Below, piece after piece: positions 45,016-54,520 of a DNA stretch of 55,673 nucleotides. The position numbers were made by a program, and so were the translations under genes. The notes beneath the pieces were generated by a model. It was not told the DNA's origin. It worked only from the letters and a program-made list of their open reading frames with translations, and searched no databases. The DNA comes from Oligoflexia bacterium (GTDB taxonomy: Bacteria; Bdellovibrionota; Bdellovibrionia; JABDDW01), in assembly GCA_020847095.1 (NCBI GenBank), contig JADLCR010000051.1:1-55673 (forward strand). Reading direction: 5' to 3'. Positions within the stretch are counted from its first letter, which is position 1. Each line of letters begins with the position of its first letter.

Positions 45016-45046
45016 GAGAAAAACCGCCTAAAAGTTCGTCAAAAAA

Positions 45047-47287
45047 TCAAGAAAGGCTGTTGCTGAAGAGCATTTCTCGGTACTTCGGAAGTGGCCACAG
45101 TTCGTCGGCAATAAGGCTTTCTGCCTCATCGCAGGCATTTCGTAGCTCTTCACCAAGTACTTTAGTGGTCGTGGCGAGAGTCTTCATTTTCTTAGACTCA
45201 TCGTGACTGCCACTGAGCTTTTCCAAGCCTTCGTTAAGGGCCGAGAGACCTTTGAGTAACCGTTCAAGAGTCTTTTCAATGGTCTTAACACGGTCACCAT
45301 AGGTCTTTTTGACCGAAGCGCTTGTCAGCGCACTCGCGGTGGCCGAAAGCCTGGTGATTTGGGACTCAACCGCCGGAACAACATAACCTTGAGCGATTTC
45401 CGCCAAAGTCTTCAACTCAATCTCGAGAGTCTTAACATAGCGCTCCACATTGATGTGGTAACGACTGACGATCTCTTCTTCGGTGAGAACGCCCTGATTG
45501 ACCAAAAACTGGGTTGCCCCTTTGTCTTTGAGCACCTCGAGCGCATCAGCGGTCGAATTTAAAATCGGCAAGCCCCGCTTTTTTGCATCAGCTTTCCATT
45601 CGTCTGAATATCCGTTTCCTTCAAAACGAACGGTTTTCGTAGCTTTAACATTGAGTCTCACGAGCTCCATGACGGCCTCATCGCGGGACTTCTTAGACTT
45701 CAAGAGCTCTCTAAGCTTGACGGAAGCCTTTTGAAACGCGTCGGCCACCGCCGCGTTGAGCACGGACATTGGTACCGCTACGTTTTGAGATGACCCAACG
45801 GCTCGGAACTCAAACTTATTTCCAGTGAAGGCAAACGGACTCGTTCGATTTCGATCCGTATAGTCTCTAGAAATATTGGGGATTTTTGTGACCCCCAAAT
45901 CAATGATCTGACTTTCAGTGGCTTGAAGCGCTTTACCGGCTTCAATGCTATCGAGAATTTCGCTAAGCAAGCTTCCCAAAAACACTGAAATGATCGCTGG
46001 CGGGGCTTCGTTGGCTCCCAAACGGTGATCGTTCCCCGGGCTAGCGATAGAGGCCCTTAATACGTCTGAATGATCATGGACAGCTTTTAAAATGATCGAG
46101 AGTACAACTAAGAAGCGTAAGTTTTGATGAGGGGTTGTGCCCGGTTCAAGTAGATTTTCGCCCTTGTCGTTACTCATGGACCAGTTATTGTGCTTTCCCG
46201 AGCCGTTAATACCAGCGAACGGCTTTTCGTGAAGAAGGCAAACGAGTCCATGGCGGAGCGCCGTTTTCTTGAGCACCTCCATTAAGAGAACGTTGTGATC
46301 AGAAGCAATGTTCACGTCTTCGAAAATGGGGGCAACTTCAAACTGACTTGGAGCCACTTCATTGTGACGCGTCTTTACTGGGATACCCAACTTATAAAGT
46401 TCCATTTCGGCATCTTGCATATAGGTCAGCACGCGACTGGGAATTGATCCAAAATAATGATCTTCCAGTTGTTGCCCTCGAGTTGGTGAGGAACCTAGCA
46501 AGGTGCGTCCCGTCATCATGAGGTCTGGGCGAAGGCTTACAAAGTTCTTGTCGATCAAGAAGTACTCTTGCTCGGCCCCAAGGGTGGCGTTGACGCGTTT
46601 GACATCCACATCGCCCAATAGCTTGAGAAACTCACAGGCTTCTTTAGAAAGTGCCTCAACCGAGCGCAGCAACGGGGTTTTGTTGTCGAGAGCTTGACCG
46701 TGGTAGCCAAAAAATACAGTTGGGATACATAAGGTCTTGCCAGCTTCATCTTCGACGATAAATAACGGTGAGCTCGGATCCCAGGCCGTATAGCCGCGGG
46801 CCTCAAATGTTGAGCGCATGCCTCCAGATGGAAAGCTAGAAGCATCCGGTTCGCCTTGAATGAGCTGGGAGCCGGTGAATCGCTCAATCACGCGAAGCTC
46901 GGAATGTTGACTATGCTGGATGCTGATAAAGGCATCATGCTTTTCGGCGGTGAGTCCGGTCATAGGTTGAAACCAGTGGCAAAAATGGGTGGCGCCTTTG
47001 GTTACGGACCATTCTTTGATCGCCGATGCGATGGCCTCAGCGGTTTCTTTAGGAAGTTTTTTGCCCTTTTCTAGGGTGTTAAGAAGGCTTTGATAAGCAT
47101 CCCGGGGGAGCTTCTCTCTCATTTGGGCCAATCCAAATGTGTTTGATCCGAAATATTCTGAAATAGGCGTTGTTTTGCCCTGTCCATTATAGGCCATATT
47201 ACGTTCCATTCTTTTAATGCTATTGAGTACTGCGAGTTTAAGTGCTGCCGAACGGTCCGTCTGAGACGGAGTCGTGCCTGATTGCAT
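45047..47287 (-). CDS. glnN: Type III glutamine synthetase
   Basis: The 746-residue length and motifs match glutamine synthetase III, which makes glutamine from glutamate, ammonia and ATP. G-S-G-K-H-N-N-W-S (about 361-369) is the characteristic segment of the active site. N-E-V-A-P-S-Q-F-E-V-A-P (about 309-320) is the matching metal-site segment, and H-D-H-S-D-V-L-R follows further on. The larger domain inserts seen only in type III enzymes are present. A strong AAAAGGAGAG site precedes the ATG. The long upstream region (47288-47437) has an inverted repeat and may control expression. Confidence 0.95.
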   Translation of the reverse strand: MQSGTTPSQTDRSAALKLAVLNSIKRMERNMAYNGQGKTTPISEYFGSNTFGLAQMREKLPRDAYQSLLNTLEKGKKLPKETAEAIASAIKEWSVTKGATHFCHWFQPMTGLTAEKHDAFISIQHSQHSELRVIERFTGSQLIQGEPDASSFPSGGMRSTFEARGYTAWDPSSPLFIVEDEAGKTLCIPTVFFGYHGQALDNKTPLLRSVEALSKEACEFLKLLGDVDVKRVNATLGAEQEYFLIDKNFVSLRPDLMMTGRTLLGSSPTRGQQLEDHYFGSIPSRVLTYMQDAEMELYKLGIPVKTRHNEVAPSQFEVAPIFEDVNIASDHNVLLMEVLKKTALRHGLVCLLHEKPFAGINGSGKHNNWSMSNDKGENLLEPGTTPHQNLRFLVVLSIILKAVHDHSDVLRASIASPGNDHRLGANEAPPAIISVFLGSLLSEILDSIEAGKALQATESQIIDLGVTKIPNISRDYTDRNRTSPFAFTGNKFEFRAVGSSQNVAVPMSVLNAAVADAFQKASVKLRELLKSKKSRDEAVMELVRLNVKATKTVRFEGNGYSDEWKADAKKRGLPILNSTADALEVLKDKGATQFLVNQGVLTEEEIVSRYHINVERYVKTLEIELKTLAEIAQGYVVPAVESQITRLSATASALTSASVKKTYGDRVKTIEKTLERLLKGLSALNEGLEKLSGSHDESKKMKTLATTTKVLGEELRNACDEAESLIADELWPLPKYREMLFSNSLS

Positions 47288-47326
47288 GGGACTCTCCTTT
47301 TAATATGTCTTCTAAAATGTCGAAAA

Positions 47327-47351
47327 CACTTTAGAAAACGGTTTTAAAGTG
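47327..47351. promoter_or_regulatory. Inverted repeat upstream of glutamine synthetase
   Basis: CACTTTA (47327-47333) and TAAAGTG (47345-47351) are perfect 7-bp arms with an 11-base gap, 40 bases before the ATG. It could be an operator or a leader-RNA hairpin. Confidence 0.4.
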
Positions 47352-47437
47352 CGAACCCCCAAAGCGAAAAAATATCTCGTGGGAGCTCCCTTTTGGCCAA
47401 GTATTGCTGAGAAGGTTGTGATGGTCAAGACGAGTTG

Positions 47438-47890
47438 TTATTTGGTGATGAGAATTCCCTTCATCACCGTGTGATGACCCGCATTGGTGCAAATATAGGG
47501 ATACTCGCCAGCGGGTGGAGCCTTGAATGTAATTGTATCTTCAGCTTTAACATCAACGAGCTTTGTATAAGCTAAAACGGCTGGATTATCTGGAATGAAT
47601 TGCTTTGCTTCACCGGCCTTGATTCCTTGCATTCCGACTTCGTTTTCTTTTCCAGGTTGGGTGAGTACCCAGTTGTGTTTAAGAACCGTCGATGTGTTCT
47701 TAAAGGTTAGGGTGATTTCAGCGCCGGCCTTTGCCACAAGGGTGGTTTTATCAAAGGCCATAGTTTCACCTAATACGCCTATGACAAGGTTAGTTTGGGG
47801 CTCTGACGCGCTTGTATCGACTCCCTTTTTGCGCGTACAGCCCAAGTTAAGGCTCAAAAGTAGGGCTAAGAAAAGACTCAACAGCTTCAA
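47438..47890 (-). CDS. Azurin-like cupredoxin lipoprotein
   Basis: A 150-residue secreted lipoprotein (lipobox L-N-L-G-C18) with a type I copper site: H72 in L-K-H-N-W-V-L, then C134, H139 and M143 in C-T-N-A-G-H-H-T-V-M. The spacing C-x4-H-x3-M matches auracyanin/azurin-like cupredoxins. It would be an electron carrier to the terminal oxidase; it is encoded last in the oxidase cluster, 13 bases after the subunit IV fusion gene. A soluble-copper storage role is less likely. Confidence 0.92.
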   Translation of the reverse strand: MKLLSLFLALLLSLNLGCTRKKGVDTSASEPQTNLVIGVLGETMAFDKTTLVAKAGAEITLTFKNTSTVLKHNWVLTQPGKENEVGMQGIKAGEAKQFIPDNPAVLAYTKLVDVKAEDTITFKAPPAGEYPYICTNAGHHTVMKGILITK

Positions 47891-47903
47891 GATTTAAATC
47901 CTT

Positions 47904-48995
47904 TTATCGACCCGATAGGGCACGAGCGTATGAATAGAGTTGGCTCCACTCGTCTGAGTTAAAGTGCCCAATGCCAGGCTTTCCCCAACCGGTGAGGCCT
48001 TCAGAGACAATCTTTTTAAAGGCCGAAGAATCTTGAATCCAGCCGGCCTGCAGGCCATTCCAGCTTGTTGTGTAAAGGGCGATTGGAGGATTTACGCCGA
48101 CGGCTGTGACCTTGGCCCCTTGCCCGGATAAACCGTGGCAACTCGCGCAATGTTGAGCATAGAGCTTGGCCCCCGGATGGTCTGAGAACTTTTGTCGGTC
48201 TTGGGGGAGTTCAACCTGATCAACTTGAGCCATGTTCTCCATGACAATTCCCACGTCGACCATTTGCTTAGGTTTGAATTTGCTGAAATCACCGTCAAGA
48301 CCAGCGGCTTTAAGGTCTTCTGCCGAGTCATCGGATTTTTGAGGTGAAATACTTCGAACGTAGTGAACAAGCGCGTAGCGCTCTTCAACGGACATTCCGC
48401 TGTAAGAGCTCATTCCCGTGCCTTTAACTCCATTTGTGATCGTAGTGAAAATGCGGGTAGGGCTTGATCCGTACTTCCATTCGCCGCTTAAAAAGTTTCG
48501 AGGTTTTGGATTTAAAGCGGCAGCTCCTGGTCCGTCTCCGCCGCCTGTAGCTCCGTGGCAAGAGGCGCAATTGTTCGCATAAAGCACTTTGCCTTTAGCG
48601 ACTTGGTCATCGGTGACTGCTCTGAGTTTATTCATGAGTGCGGGGTCATCGCCACCTTGGGCGGCCTTTTCGATGCGCATGGGACGACCGTTATCACGTA
48701 CGATCACATCACTTGCGGTGATCAGGATAAAAATGGCCACAAACAAAATAGCGCTGATCATACAAAGCTGATTAAGAATATTATCGTATTTCAGCTGCAT
48801 GAAAAACATGATGACAAGTGCTGCTTTGAGACTGGCTATAGCCATGGCCACAACCATGTTCATCATTCCAAAGTCATAAAGACTTGTGACAACGGTGAGC
48901 ACCGTAAGCCCGATCAGGGCGATAAAGACCTTATGAAAGATCTCTAGTGGAGTGACGTGATGATGTTCTTCTTTGTGATTACCGTGATGTGCCAT
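47904..48995 (-). CDS. Cytochrome oxidase subunit IV fused to two cytochrome c domains
   Basis: A 363-residue fusion. Residues 1-100 form a subunit IV (CtaF-like) domain with three membrane helices (about 21-40, 46-66 and 75-95). Two c-type heme domains follow, with CASCH at 143-147 and 283-287. The first has Met candidates for the second axial ligand (M195 in G-T-G-M-S-S-Y). The second has no Met after its heme motif at all; H344 is the only obvious candidate. The fused cytochromes would form a wire on the periplasmic side of the caa3 oxidase. It lies 7 bases after the subunit III stop. Confidence 0.9.
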   Translation of the reverse strand: MAHHGNHKEEHHHVTPLEIFHKVFIALIGLTVLTVVTSLYDFGMMNMVVAMAIASLKAALVIMFFMQLKYDNILNQLCMISAILFVAIFILITASDVIVRDNGRPMRIEKAAQGGDDPALMNKLRAVTDDQVAKGKVLYANNCASCHGATGGGDGPGAAALNPKPRNFLSGEWKYGSSPTRIFTTITNGVKGTGMSSYSGMSVEERYALVHYVRSISPQKSDDSAEDLKAAGLDGDFSKFKPKQMVDVGIVMENMAQVDQVELPQDRQKFSDHPGAKLYAQHCASCHGLSGQGAKVTAVGVNPPIALYTTSWNGLQAGWIQDSSAFKKIVSEGLTGWGKPGIGHFNSDEWSQLYSYARALSGR

Positions 48996-49002
48996 GGCTG
49001 CC

Positions 49003-49668
49003 TCATCCTATTAAATAGAGTAAGGGGAACAAGAAAATCCAAACTAGGTCAACTAAGTGCCAATATAGAGCTGTGACTTCGACTGGGGTGAAGTAGTGTT
49101 CGTTAAAATCTCCCCGACGAGTACGCCACCAAACCCAAGCGATAACTCCCATTCCGATTAAAACGTGAAGGCCATGAAGACCCGTCATCATGAAATACAG
49201 TGAAAAGAATAATCCGGGGTGGCCGGCGGAGATGCCTTCAAAAGTATAAAACTTCGCCGTCAATAGGCCTGCGTGAAACTTATGAGAGTACTCAAAGTAC
49301 TTAACGACCATAAAGGTTGCCGCGCAAAGAAACGTTAAGATCAACATTTGCGAGGCACGCTTGGTATTGTTGCGCTGCAAATAGCCCACTGAAAGAGCCA
49401 TCGTTAGCGAACTAAATAGCAAAACGATCGTGTTAAGGCCGCCCATCCATTTATTAAGTTGATGGCTGGCCTCGTGAAACATGACTGGGTCTTTTGCACG
49501 AAACATGGCGTAAGCCACAAAAAGCGCGGAGAACAATAAGATCTCGTTAACAAGAAATACCCACATCCCCATCTTTGAAGCATCAAACTCGTGATAGCCG
49601 CTGTTGAAGTGGTGAGGAATGGCGTGTTTGGTGCCTTCGACGTAGTGAACTTCGTGATGTCCGCTCAT
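49003..49668 (-). CDS. coxC: Cytochrome c oxidase subunit III
   Basis: A 221-residue membrane protein with about five to six helices. The N-terminal part has [20 protein letters not shown], the family signature with the conserved Glu, and the end [17 protein letters not shown] is typical. It has the shorter five-helix form common in caa3 oxidases. Its start overlaps the subunit I stop by four bases. Confidence 0.93.
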   Translation of the reverse strand: MSGHHEVHYVEGTKHAIPHHFNSGYHEFDASKMGMWVFLVNEILLFSALFVAYAMFRAKDPVMFHEASHQLNKWMGGLNTIVLLFSSLTMALSVGYLQRNNTKRASQMLILTFLCAATFMVVKYFEYSHKFHAGLLTAKFYTFEGISAGHPGLFFSLYFMMTGLHGLHVLIGMGVIAWVWWRTRRGDFNEHYFTPVEVTALYWHLVDLVWIFLFPLLYLIG

Positions 49669-51275
49669 GCATGGCTCCTGGCTTTATTTGGTGTTCCGTA
49701 CGGGTAGGGTTCGGTAACGACCGGATCCGTTAAGAAGTTTTCTGTTGGTGGAGGCGAAGCAATCGTCCATTCCAAAGACTTAGCATCCCATGGATTGGCC
49801 GGTGCTTTCTTTCCTTTAAAGAGACTGTAAATCAAATACGACATGGTTAACAGAAAGCTTGCGGCAATAAACCACGAGCCTACGGTTGACACTTGGTGAA
49901 GGGGTTGAAAACGCTCGGCATAGTCATAGTAGCGGCGGGGCATTCCAAGATTTCCCATGATGAACTGAGAACCGAAGGTCATATTGAACCCAATAAACAT
50001 TAGGGCGGCGCCGATTTTTCCGAGGCATTCGTTATACATGACTCCAAACATTTTCGGCCACCAGTAGTGAAGGCCACCAAGCATAGCCATGACTGTTCCG
50101 CCCATCATCACGTAATGGAAATGAGCAACGACGAAGTACGTGTCATGAAGATGAACCGAAACCGCGAGCGAAATGTGGAATAGACCGGTAAGGCCTCCGA
50201 TGGAGAACATGAAAATAAAAGCCATGGCGTAGAGCATCGGAGTTTCCCAAGAAACCTTGCCTTTGTACATGGTGGCAACCCAGTTCACAATTTTGATCGC
50301 CGTAGGAACGCCGATGATGATGGTGGCAACGCTAAAGAGCAAGCTTGCTAGGTAGCTTTGCCCGCTGGTGAACATGTGGTGTCCCCAAACGATGAAACTA
50401 GCAAAAGCAATGGCAAGACTTGAGTAGGCAATGGGTTTATATCCGAAGATTGTTTTCTTAGAAAACGCCGGAATGATTTCAGAAATGATCGCCATTCCAG
50501 GAACGATCATGATGTAAACCGCTGGGTGTGAATAAAACCAGAAAAAGTGCTGAAACAAAATCGGATCGCCGCCTAATGCAGGATCAAAAAATCCAATGCC
50601 AAATACCCGCTCCATGATGAGTAGAGCGACGGTCATTCCGATTACCGGCGTTGCCAAAACTTGAATGATGGCAGTCGCGTAGATTCCCCAAATAAATAAC
50701 GGAAGATGAAAGAACGTCATTCCCGGAGCGCGCAGCTTATGAACCGTCACAATAAAGTTGAGGCCAGTTAAAATGGACGACATCCCCATAATAAAGGCCC
50801 CGGAGGCCATGAAGATAACCGCCGTATTTGTTCTGATGCTATAAGGCGTATAGAAGGTCCATCCCGTATCAACACCACCGAAAATAATGGCGCAAACGGC
50901 TAAGATGGCCCCGAGCCAAAATACATAATAGCTCAGCAAATTGATTTTCGGAAAAGCGACGTCCTTTGCCCCAATCATAATGGGCAAAAAGAAGTTTCCG
51001 AAAGCCGCCGGAACGTTGGGTACGATAAACATAAAGACCATGATGGCGCCGTGAAGGGTAAAGGCGATGTTGTATTGATTGGCATCCATGATGGTGCGCC
51101 CAGGGGTGAGATGTTCAATTCTCAAGAGTAGAGCGAATATTCCCCCAAGAGCAAAAAAGGCCAATGTCGTGAAGAGATACATGATGCCAATGCGCTTGTG
51201 ATCGATAGTCACAAGCCAAGACCATAGGCCTTTTGGAGAATTGATATAGTTAACGTCTGAGTTGGCTACGGACAT
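49665..51275 (-). CDS. coxA: Cytochrome c oxidase subunit I
   Basis: A 536-residue heme-copper subunit with twelve membrane helices. All key residues are visible: the heme a His in T-L-H-G-A-I-M-V-F, the CuB segment [15 protein letters not shown] with the His-Tyr pair, the W-G-H-H-M-F His pair, and V-A-H-F-H-Y-V-M at the heme a3/heme a site. These are features of an A-type oxygen reductase. It should reduce oxygen and pump protons with subunits II and III. Confidence 0.96.
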   Translation of the reverse strand: MSVANSDVNYINSPKGLWSWLVTIDHKRIGIMYLFTTLAFFALGGIFALLLRIEHLTPGRTIMDANQYNIAFTLHGAIMVFMFIVPNVPAAFGNFFLPIMIGAKDVAFPKINLLSYYVFWLGAILAVCAIIFGGVDTGWTFYTPYSIRTNTAVIFMASGAFIMGMSSILTGLNFIVTVHKLRAPGMTFFHLPLFIWGIYATAIIQVLATPVIGMTVALLIMERVFGIGFFDPALGGDPILFQHFFWFYSHPAVYIMIVPGMAIISEIIPAFSKKTIFGYKPIAYSSLAIAFASFIVWGHHMFTSGQSYLASLLFSVATIIIGVPTAIKIVNWVATMYKGKVSWETPMLYAMAFIFMFSIGGLTGLFHISLAVSVHLHDTYFVVAHFHYVMMGGTVMAMLGGLHYWWPKMFGVMYNECLGKIGAALMFIGFNMTFGSQFIMGNLGMPRRYYDYAERFQPLHQVSTVGSWFIAASFLLTMSYLIYSLFKGKKAPANPWDAKSLEWTIASPPPTENFLTDPVVTEPYPYGTPNKARSHA

Positions 51276-51278
51276 AAT

Positions 51279-52229
51279 CTACTCCTTCAAGCTCTTGATA
51301 TAGGCAATGACGGCTGAAATATCGTTTTCGGATAACAATCCCTGAAATGCCGGCATAATTGGTCGAAAACCCTTCACCACATGGGTGGCGGGATTAATGA
51401 TGGAAGTGCGAATGTAATCTTCGTTGGCTACGACTTGAGTTCCATCGCTCAAATTAACCTTGCGATTAAATAATCCCTTAACGGTGGGGCCGGCTTGGGT
51501 CTGAACGCCAGTCACTGAGTGGCATGCAACACAGTTTCGGGTGTTAAAAATTTTCTTGCCGATTTCAAGTTGAGTGAGCTGGTTCGGATCGGAACCTTGG
51601 AGCCAAGCTTTGAATTGTTCGGGTTCTAGGACAATCGCTTTAGCAAGCATATTTGAGTGGGCCGTTCCGCAGTACTCGGCGCAAAAGATATCATGTTCAC
51701 CCAGTTGATCAGCCTGGAACCAAAGCGTTGTGTACATTCCAGGAACCACATCTTGTTTTACGCGAAAGTTCACGACGTAAAAACTATGAAGAACGTCCGG
51801 AGAGCTCATGACCAGTTTTACTGGAATGCCCTTTGGCAAATAGAGCTCGTTTCGGGTGGTCTTTCCGTTGGAATAATTAAATTCCCACATCCATTGCTTG
51901 CCTACGACGCCAATTTCATAGGTGCCCGCGGGGGGATTATGAAGTTCGTTGAATCCAATGAGTCCCCAAACGAAAATGATAAAAAAGATGACTCCAACAA
52001 ATGCTGAAATGAACCACTCAAACGTGTGATGCCCATCGATATAGGGAACTTCACGATTGTCGTTTGGCTTGGTTCGGTATTTCCAGCCAAAGTAAATCAT
52101 GGCCACGATAGTGGGAATAAACAAGAAGACGCTGCTGTAGAAAATAAAGTCGTAAAGCAAATCGACTTTCGGTGCGAACGTCGAAGCCTGGGGCAGCGGA
52201 AACTTCAGTCGTTGTAGAAACTCGAGCAT
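51279..52229 (-). CDS. coxB: Cytochrome c oxidase subunit II with cytochrome c domain (caa3)
   Basis: The ATG at 52229 follows AGGAG and sits directly after the Sco stop; the frame is open a further 21 bases upstream, which I reject. The 316-residue protein has two membrane helices (about 20-42 and 60-85), the CuA domain with H-S-F and C-A-E-Y-C-G-T-A-H-S-N-M (all copper ligands), and a C-terminal cytochrome c domain with C-V-A-C-H and a later Met in P-I-M-P-A-F. This makes the enzyme a caa3 type, able to take electrons straight from a quinol-cytochrome c reductase or another carrier. Confidence 0.95.
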   Translation of the reverse strand: MLEFLQRLKFPLPQASTFAPKVDLLYDFIFYSSVFLFIPTIVAMIYFGWKYRTKPNDNREVPYIDGHHTFEWFISAFVGVIFFIIFVWGLIGFNELHNPPAGTYEIGVVGKQWMWEFNYSNGKTTRNELYLPKGIPVKLVMSSPDVLHSFYVVNFRVKQDVVPGMYTTLWFQADQLGEHDIFCAEYCGTAHSNMLAKAIVLEPEQFKAWLQGSDPNQLTQLEIGKKIFNTRNCVACHSVTGVQTQAGPTVKGLFNRKVNLSDGTQVVANEDYIRTSIINPATHVVKGFRPIMPAFQGLLSENDISAVIAYIKSLKE

Positions 52230-52230
52230 G

Positions 52231-53100
52231 TTAACTCCTGTGCTGTGCACTCAGTGATTTTCTTCTCTCTCTGAGCCAAAAATTTCCCAAAAATATAGCC
52301 AGAATAATCGCAGTCCCGGCGGCCACTCCAGTCATGAGACGGTCGGCAAGCAGGACATACTTCTTCGTGGCTGTGTCGTAATAAAAGCAGAATAAAATGA
52401 TTCGATCAACAAAACTTCCAATCTTCCCTTGGCCGGCTTCAAGAAGGGCGAGTTTCATATCTTGGGGGGCGTACTGGATTCCGTACAAATAGCGAGAGAT
52501 TTGCCCATTTGGGGTCAGAACAAATACGGCGGAGCCATGGGCAAACTGCTTGGACTTTTCATCCCATTTGTAACGAAAGCCAATTTGCGATGCGACAGAT
52601 TTAATATGGGTGTCACTTCCTGTTAAAAAGTGCCAGCCTTGAGCTGTTTCGGGCTTACCAAATGCTTCTAAGTAATTGATCTTCTTTTCGGAGGCGAGAT
52701 CTGGCTTTTCGTTGGGGTCGATGCTGATAACCACGACTTCAAAGTCTTTGCCCGGGTTGAGGTTGATTTTTTTGAGCGAGTCAACCACCCCATTCAGAAC
52801 AAAAGTGCATATGTTGGGGCAACCGAAGTACACAAGGCTGAGTAAAACTGGTTTACCCTTATTGAAGTATTTCTCCAAGGTGACCGCTTGGCCTTTGTCG
52901 TCGTTGAATTCGGCTTTGAGCCCAAGAAACTCTCCCCGGTGCTCATCAATGCCAACTTCTTTAAACTCTTCAGGGAGTGTGTTTTCAGTCTTTCCCAAAT
53001 GTCCTTTTGACCCAAAGTCAGCTTGCGCATTGGTCCCTGAATGCAAGGTCAAGAGCGCGAAAAAGGTTGCGATGAGATAGAGACTGAAACTGGATTTCAT
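52231..53100 (-). CDS. SCO1/SenC-type copper chaperone
   Basis: A 289-residue protein with an N-terminal signal or anchor (about 5-20), a thioredoxin-fold domain with the copper-binding C94-P-N-I-C98, a later His in H-G-S-A-V-F-V, and a C-terminal membrane helix near 255-275. Sco proteins put copper into the CuA site of subunit II, here encoded right after it (one base between). The C-terminal membrane anchor is an addition to the usual N-terminally anchored Sco form. Confidence 0.92.
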   Translation of the reverse strand: MKSSFSLYLIATFFALLTLHSGTNAQADFGSKGHLGKTENTLPEEFKEVGIDEHRGEFLGLKAEFNDDKGQAVTLEKYFNKGKPVLLSLVYFGCPNICTFVLNGVVDSLKKINLNPGKDFEVVVISIDPNEKPDLASEKKINYLEAFGKPETAQGWHFLTGSDTHIKSVASQIGFRYKWDEKSKQFAHGSAVFVLTPNGQISRYLYGIQYAPQDMKLALLEAGQGKIGSFVDRIILFCFYYDTATKKYVLLADRLMTGVAAGTAIILAIFLGNFWLRERRKSLSAQHRS

Positions 53101-53171
53101 CGATTTTTCAAGGCCTTATCGGTAATTGTTGTGGGGCCAATTTAAGGCCAGTCGGCCTCATTCGTCAAATA

Positions 53172-53645
53172 CTAAGGACGGATTTTGCACTTTCCGAAAT
53201 CACATTTTCCTTCGCAACACTGGCTATCGGTGGCGCACGTCTTTCCAAATGTCAGGGTGCAATTGTTTTTCCCCGCACAGGTCTTAAAGTGGCAGTTTCC
53301 CGATTGGCAATTGGAATTTGACTCGCAGCGTTCTCCCAGCGCCCGCGACCCTTCTGGTGGGGGGGTGGCCGGTTGAGGGGATGTGCTATTGCCGGTCTCT
53401 AAAAAAAAGTCCTGGGAGCGGCCAAAGGCAGTGACTTTTTGGTCTTTAAATCTAATTAAGAAGGTTCGATTCTCGTAATACCAAGTTTCGATGCCATCGA
53501 TCAGAGACTTTTCTTGGGGTTCGCCCAGACTTGATTGAACCTCTGCTTTAGTCATCTGAGCGGCCAATGCGTTATAGCGGTTGTTTTTGGAGGTGGAACT
53601 GCAGGAAGAAAGAACTAATGCCATGCATAAGAGCCATTTAATCAT
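53172..53645 (-). CDS. SmpA-like lipoprotein with Cys-rich tail
   Basis: A 157-residue lipoprotein: signal peptide L-L-C-M-A-L-V-L-S-S-C with lipidated Cys near residue 15. The next 60 residues (M-T-K-A-E-V-Q-S-S-L-G-E-P-Q-E-K) resemble SmpA/BamE-like small outer-membrane domains. After a Pro/Thr linker, the tail holds ten Cys with a repeated N-C-Q-S-G-N-C / C-C-E-G-K-C spacing, a disulfide-rich mini-domain reminiscent of animal dickkopf-type Cys repeats. The role beside ctaB and sco is unclear. Its start overlaps the ctaB stop by four bases. Confidence 0.78.
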   Translation of the reverse strand: MIKWLLCMALVLSSCSSTSKNNRYNALAAQMTKAEVQSSLGEPQEKSLIDGIETWYYENRTFLIRFKDQKVTAFGRSQDFFLETGNSTSPQPATPPPEGSRALGERCESNSNCQSGNCHFKTCAGKNNCTLTFGKTCATDSQCCEGKCDFGKCKIRP

Positions 53646-54520
53646 GAGCTACCTCTTAGCGCTGCCTGACCGGCAATTAGAGCTAGAAACAAACCGAATA
53701 AGTAAACAATCGAAAAACCAAACATTCGATAGGCCGTATTGTTGTTGCGATCTTTTTTGAGTTTTAGCGCCATTTTTACAAAAATTAAATTAAGGATTGC
53801 CGCTGCACCCAAGTAAACAAGGCCACCCGCTTTGGTGAGGACGGGTAAAAAAGTCAGCGGAACGAGCAATACCGTATAAATGAGAATTTCCCATCGGGTG
53901 CGTTCGTCGCCAGCAACAACCGGAAGCATGGGGACTTTTGCCTCTTTGTAATCGTCTTTGACAACAAGGGCGAGTGCCCAAAAGTGCGGCGGGGTCCACA
54001 TGAAAATGATGAGAAACAAGACCCAGGCCAGGAGATCGATATTTTGGGAGCCCGCAGCCCAAGCCATTAAGGGAGCGGTTGCTCCGGCAGCGCCACCGAT
54101 CACGATATTATAGGGAGTGCGTCGTTTGAGATAGAGGGTATAAACCCCTACGTAAAATAGAATGGTGAAAAGACCTAGAGCGGCTGAAAGTGTTGAACCG
54201 GCCCAAATCAGACAACCCATCGCGATAAATCCCGTGATCACTCCAAAGTAAAGAGCTTGGGTGGGACTTAGCGATTTAAGCGGAAGGGGACGCTTCTTTT
54301 TAGTACGAGCCATTAATTCATCAATGTCTCGATCAAAATACATATTCAAGGCGTTGGCAGAGCCTGCGGTCAGGCAAATTCCAAACATGACGACGGCTAG
54401 ACGTAAAGGATGAGATAGAAGTGAGCCTTCGATGTACAAGGCCGTAAACCCTGTCAGAGCAAACAGTAAGACGATAGTGGGTTTAGTGAGCCTTACGTAG
54501 CTCGAAATGACGGATTTCAT
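53642..54520 (-). CDS. ctaB: Heme O synthase (protoheme IX farnesyltransferase)
   Basis: A 292-residue UbiA-family membrane enzyme that adds a farnesyl group to heme B to give heme O. The first Asp motif is N-M-Y-F-D-R-D-I-D-E-L-M (about 58-69) and K-K-R-P-L-P follows. The second motif region lies near V-V-K-D-D-Y-K-E-A. About nine membrane helices are visible. I prefer the ATG at 54520; the frame is open to 54559. The start overlaps the ctaA end by 38 bases. Confidence 0.93.
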   Translation of the reverse strand: MKSVISSYVRLTKPTIVLLFALTGFTALYIEGSLLSHPLRLAVVMFGICLTAGSANALNMYFDRDIDELMARTKKKRPLPLKSLSPTQALYFGVITGFIAMGCLIWAGSTLSAALGLFTILFYVGVYTLYLKRRTPYNIVIGGAAGATAPLMAWAAGSQNIDLLAWVLFLIIFMWTPPHFWALALVVKDDYKEAKVPMLPVVAGDERTRWEILIYTVLLVPLTFLPVLTKAGGLVYLGAAAILNLIFVKMALKLKKDRNNNTAYRMFGFSIVYLFGLFLALIAGQAALRGSS

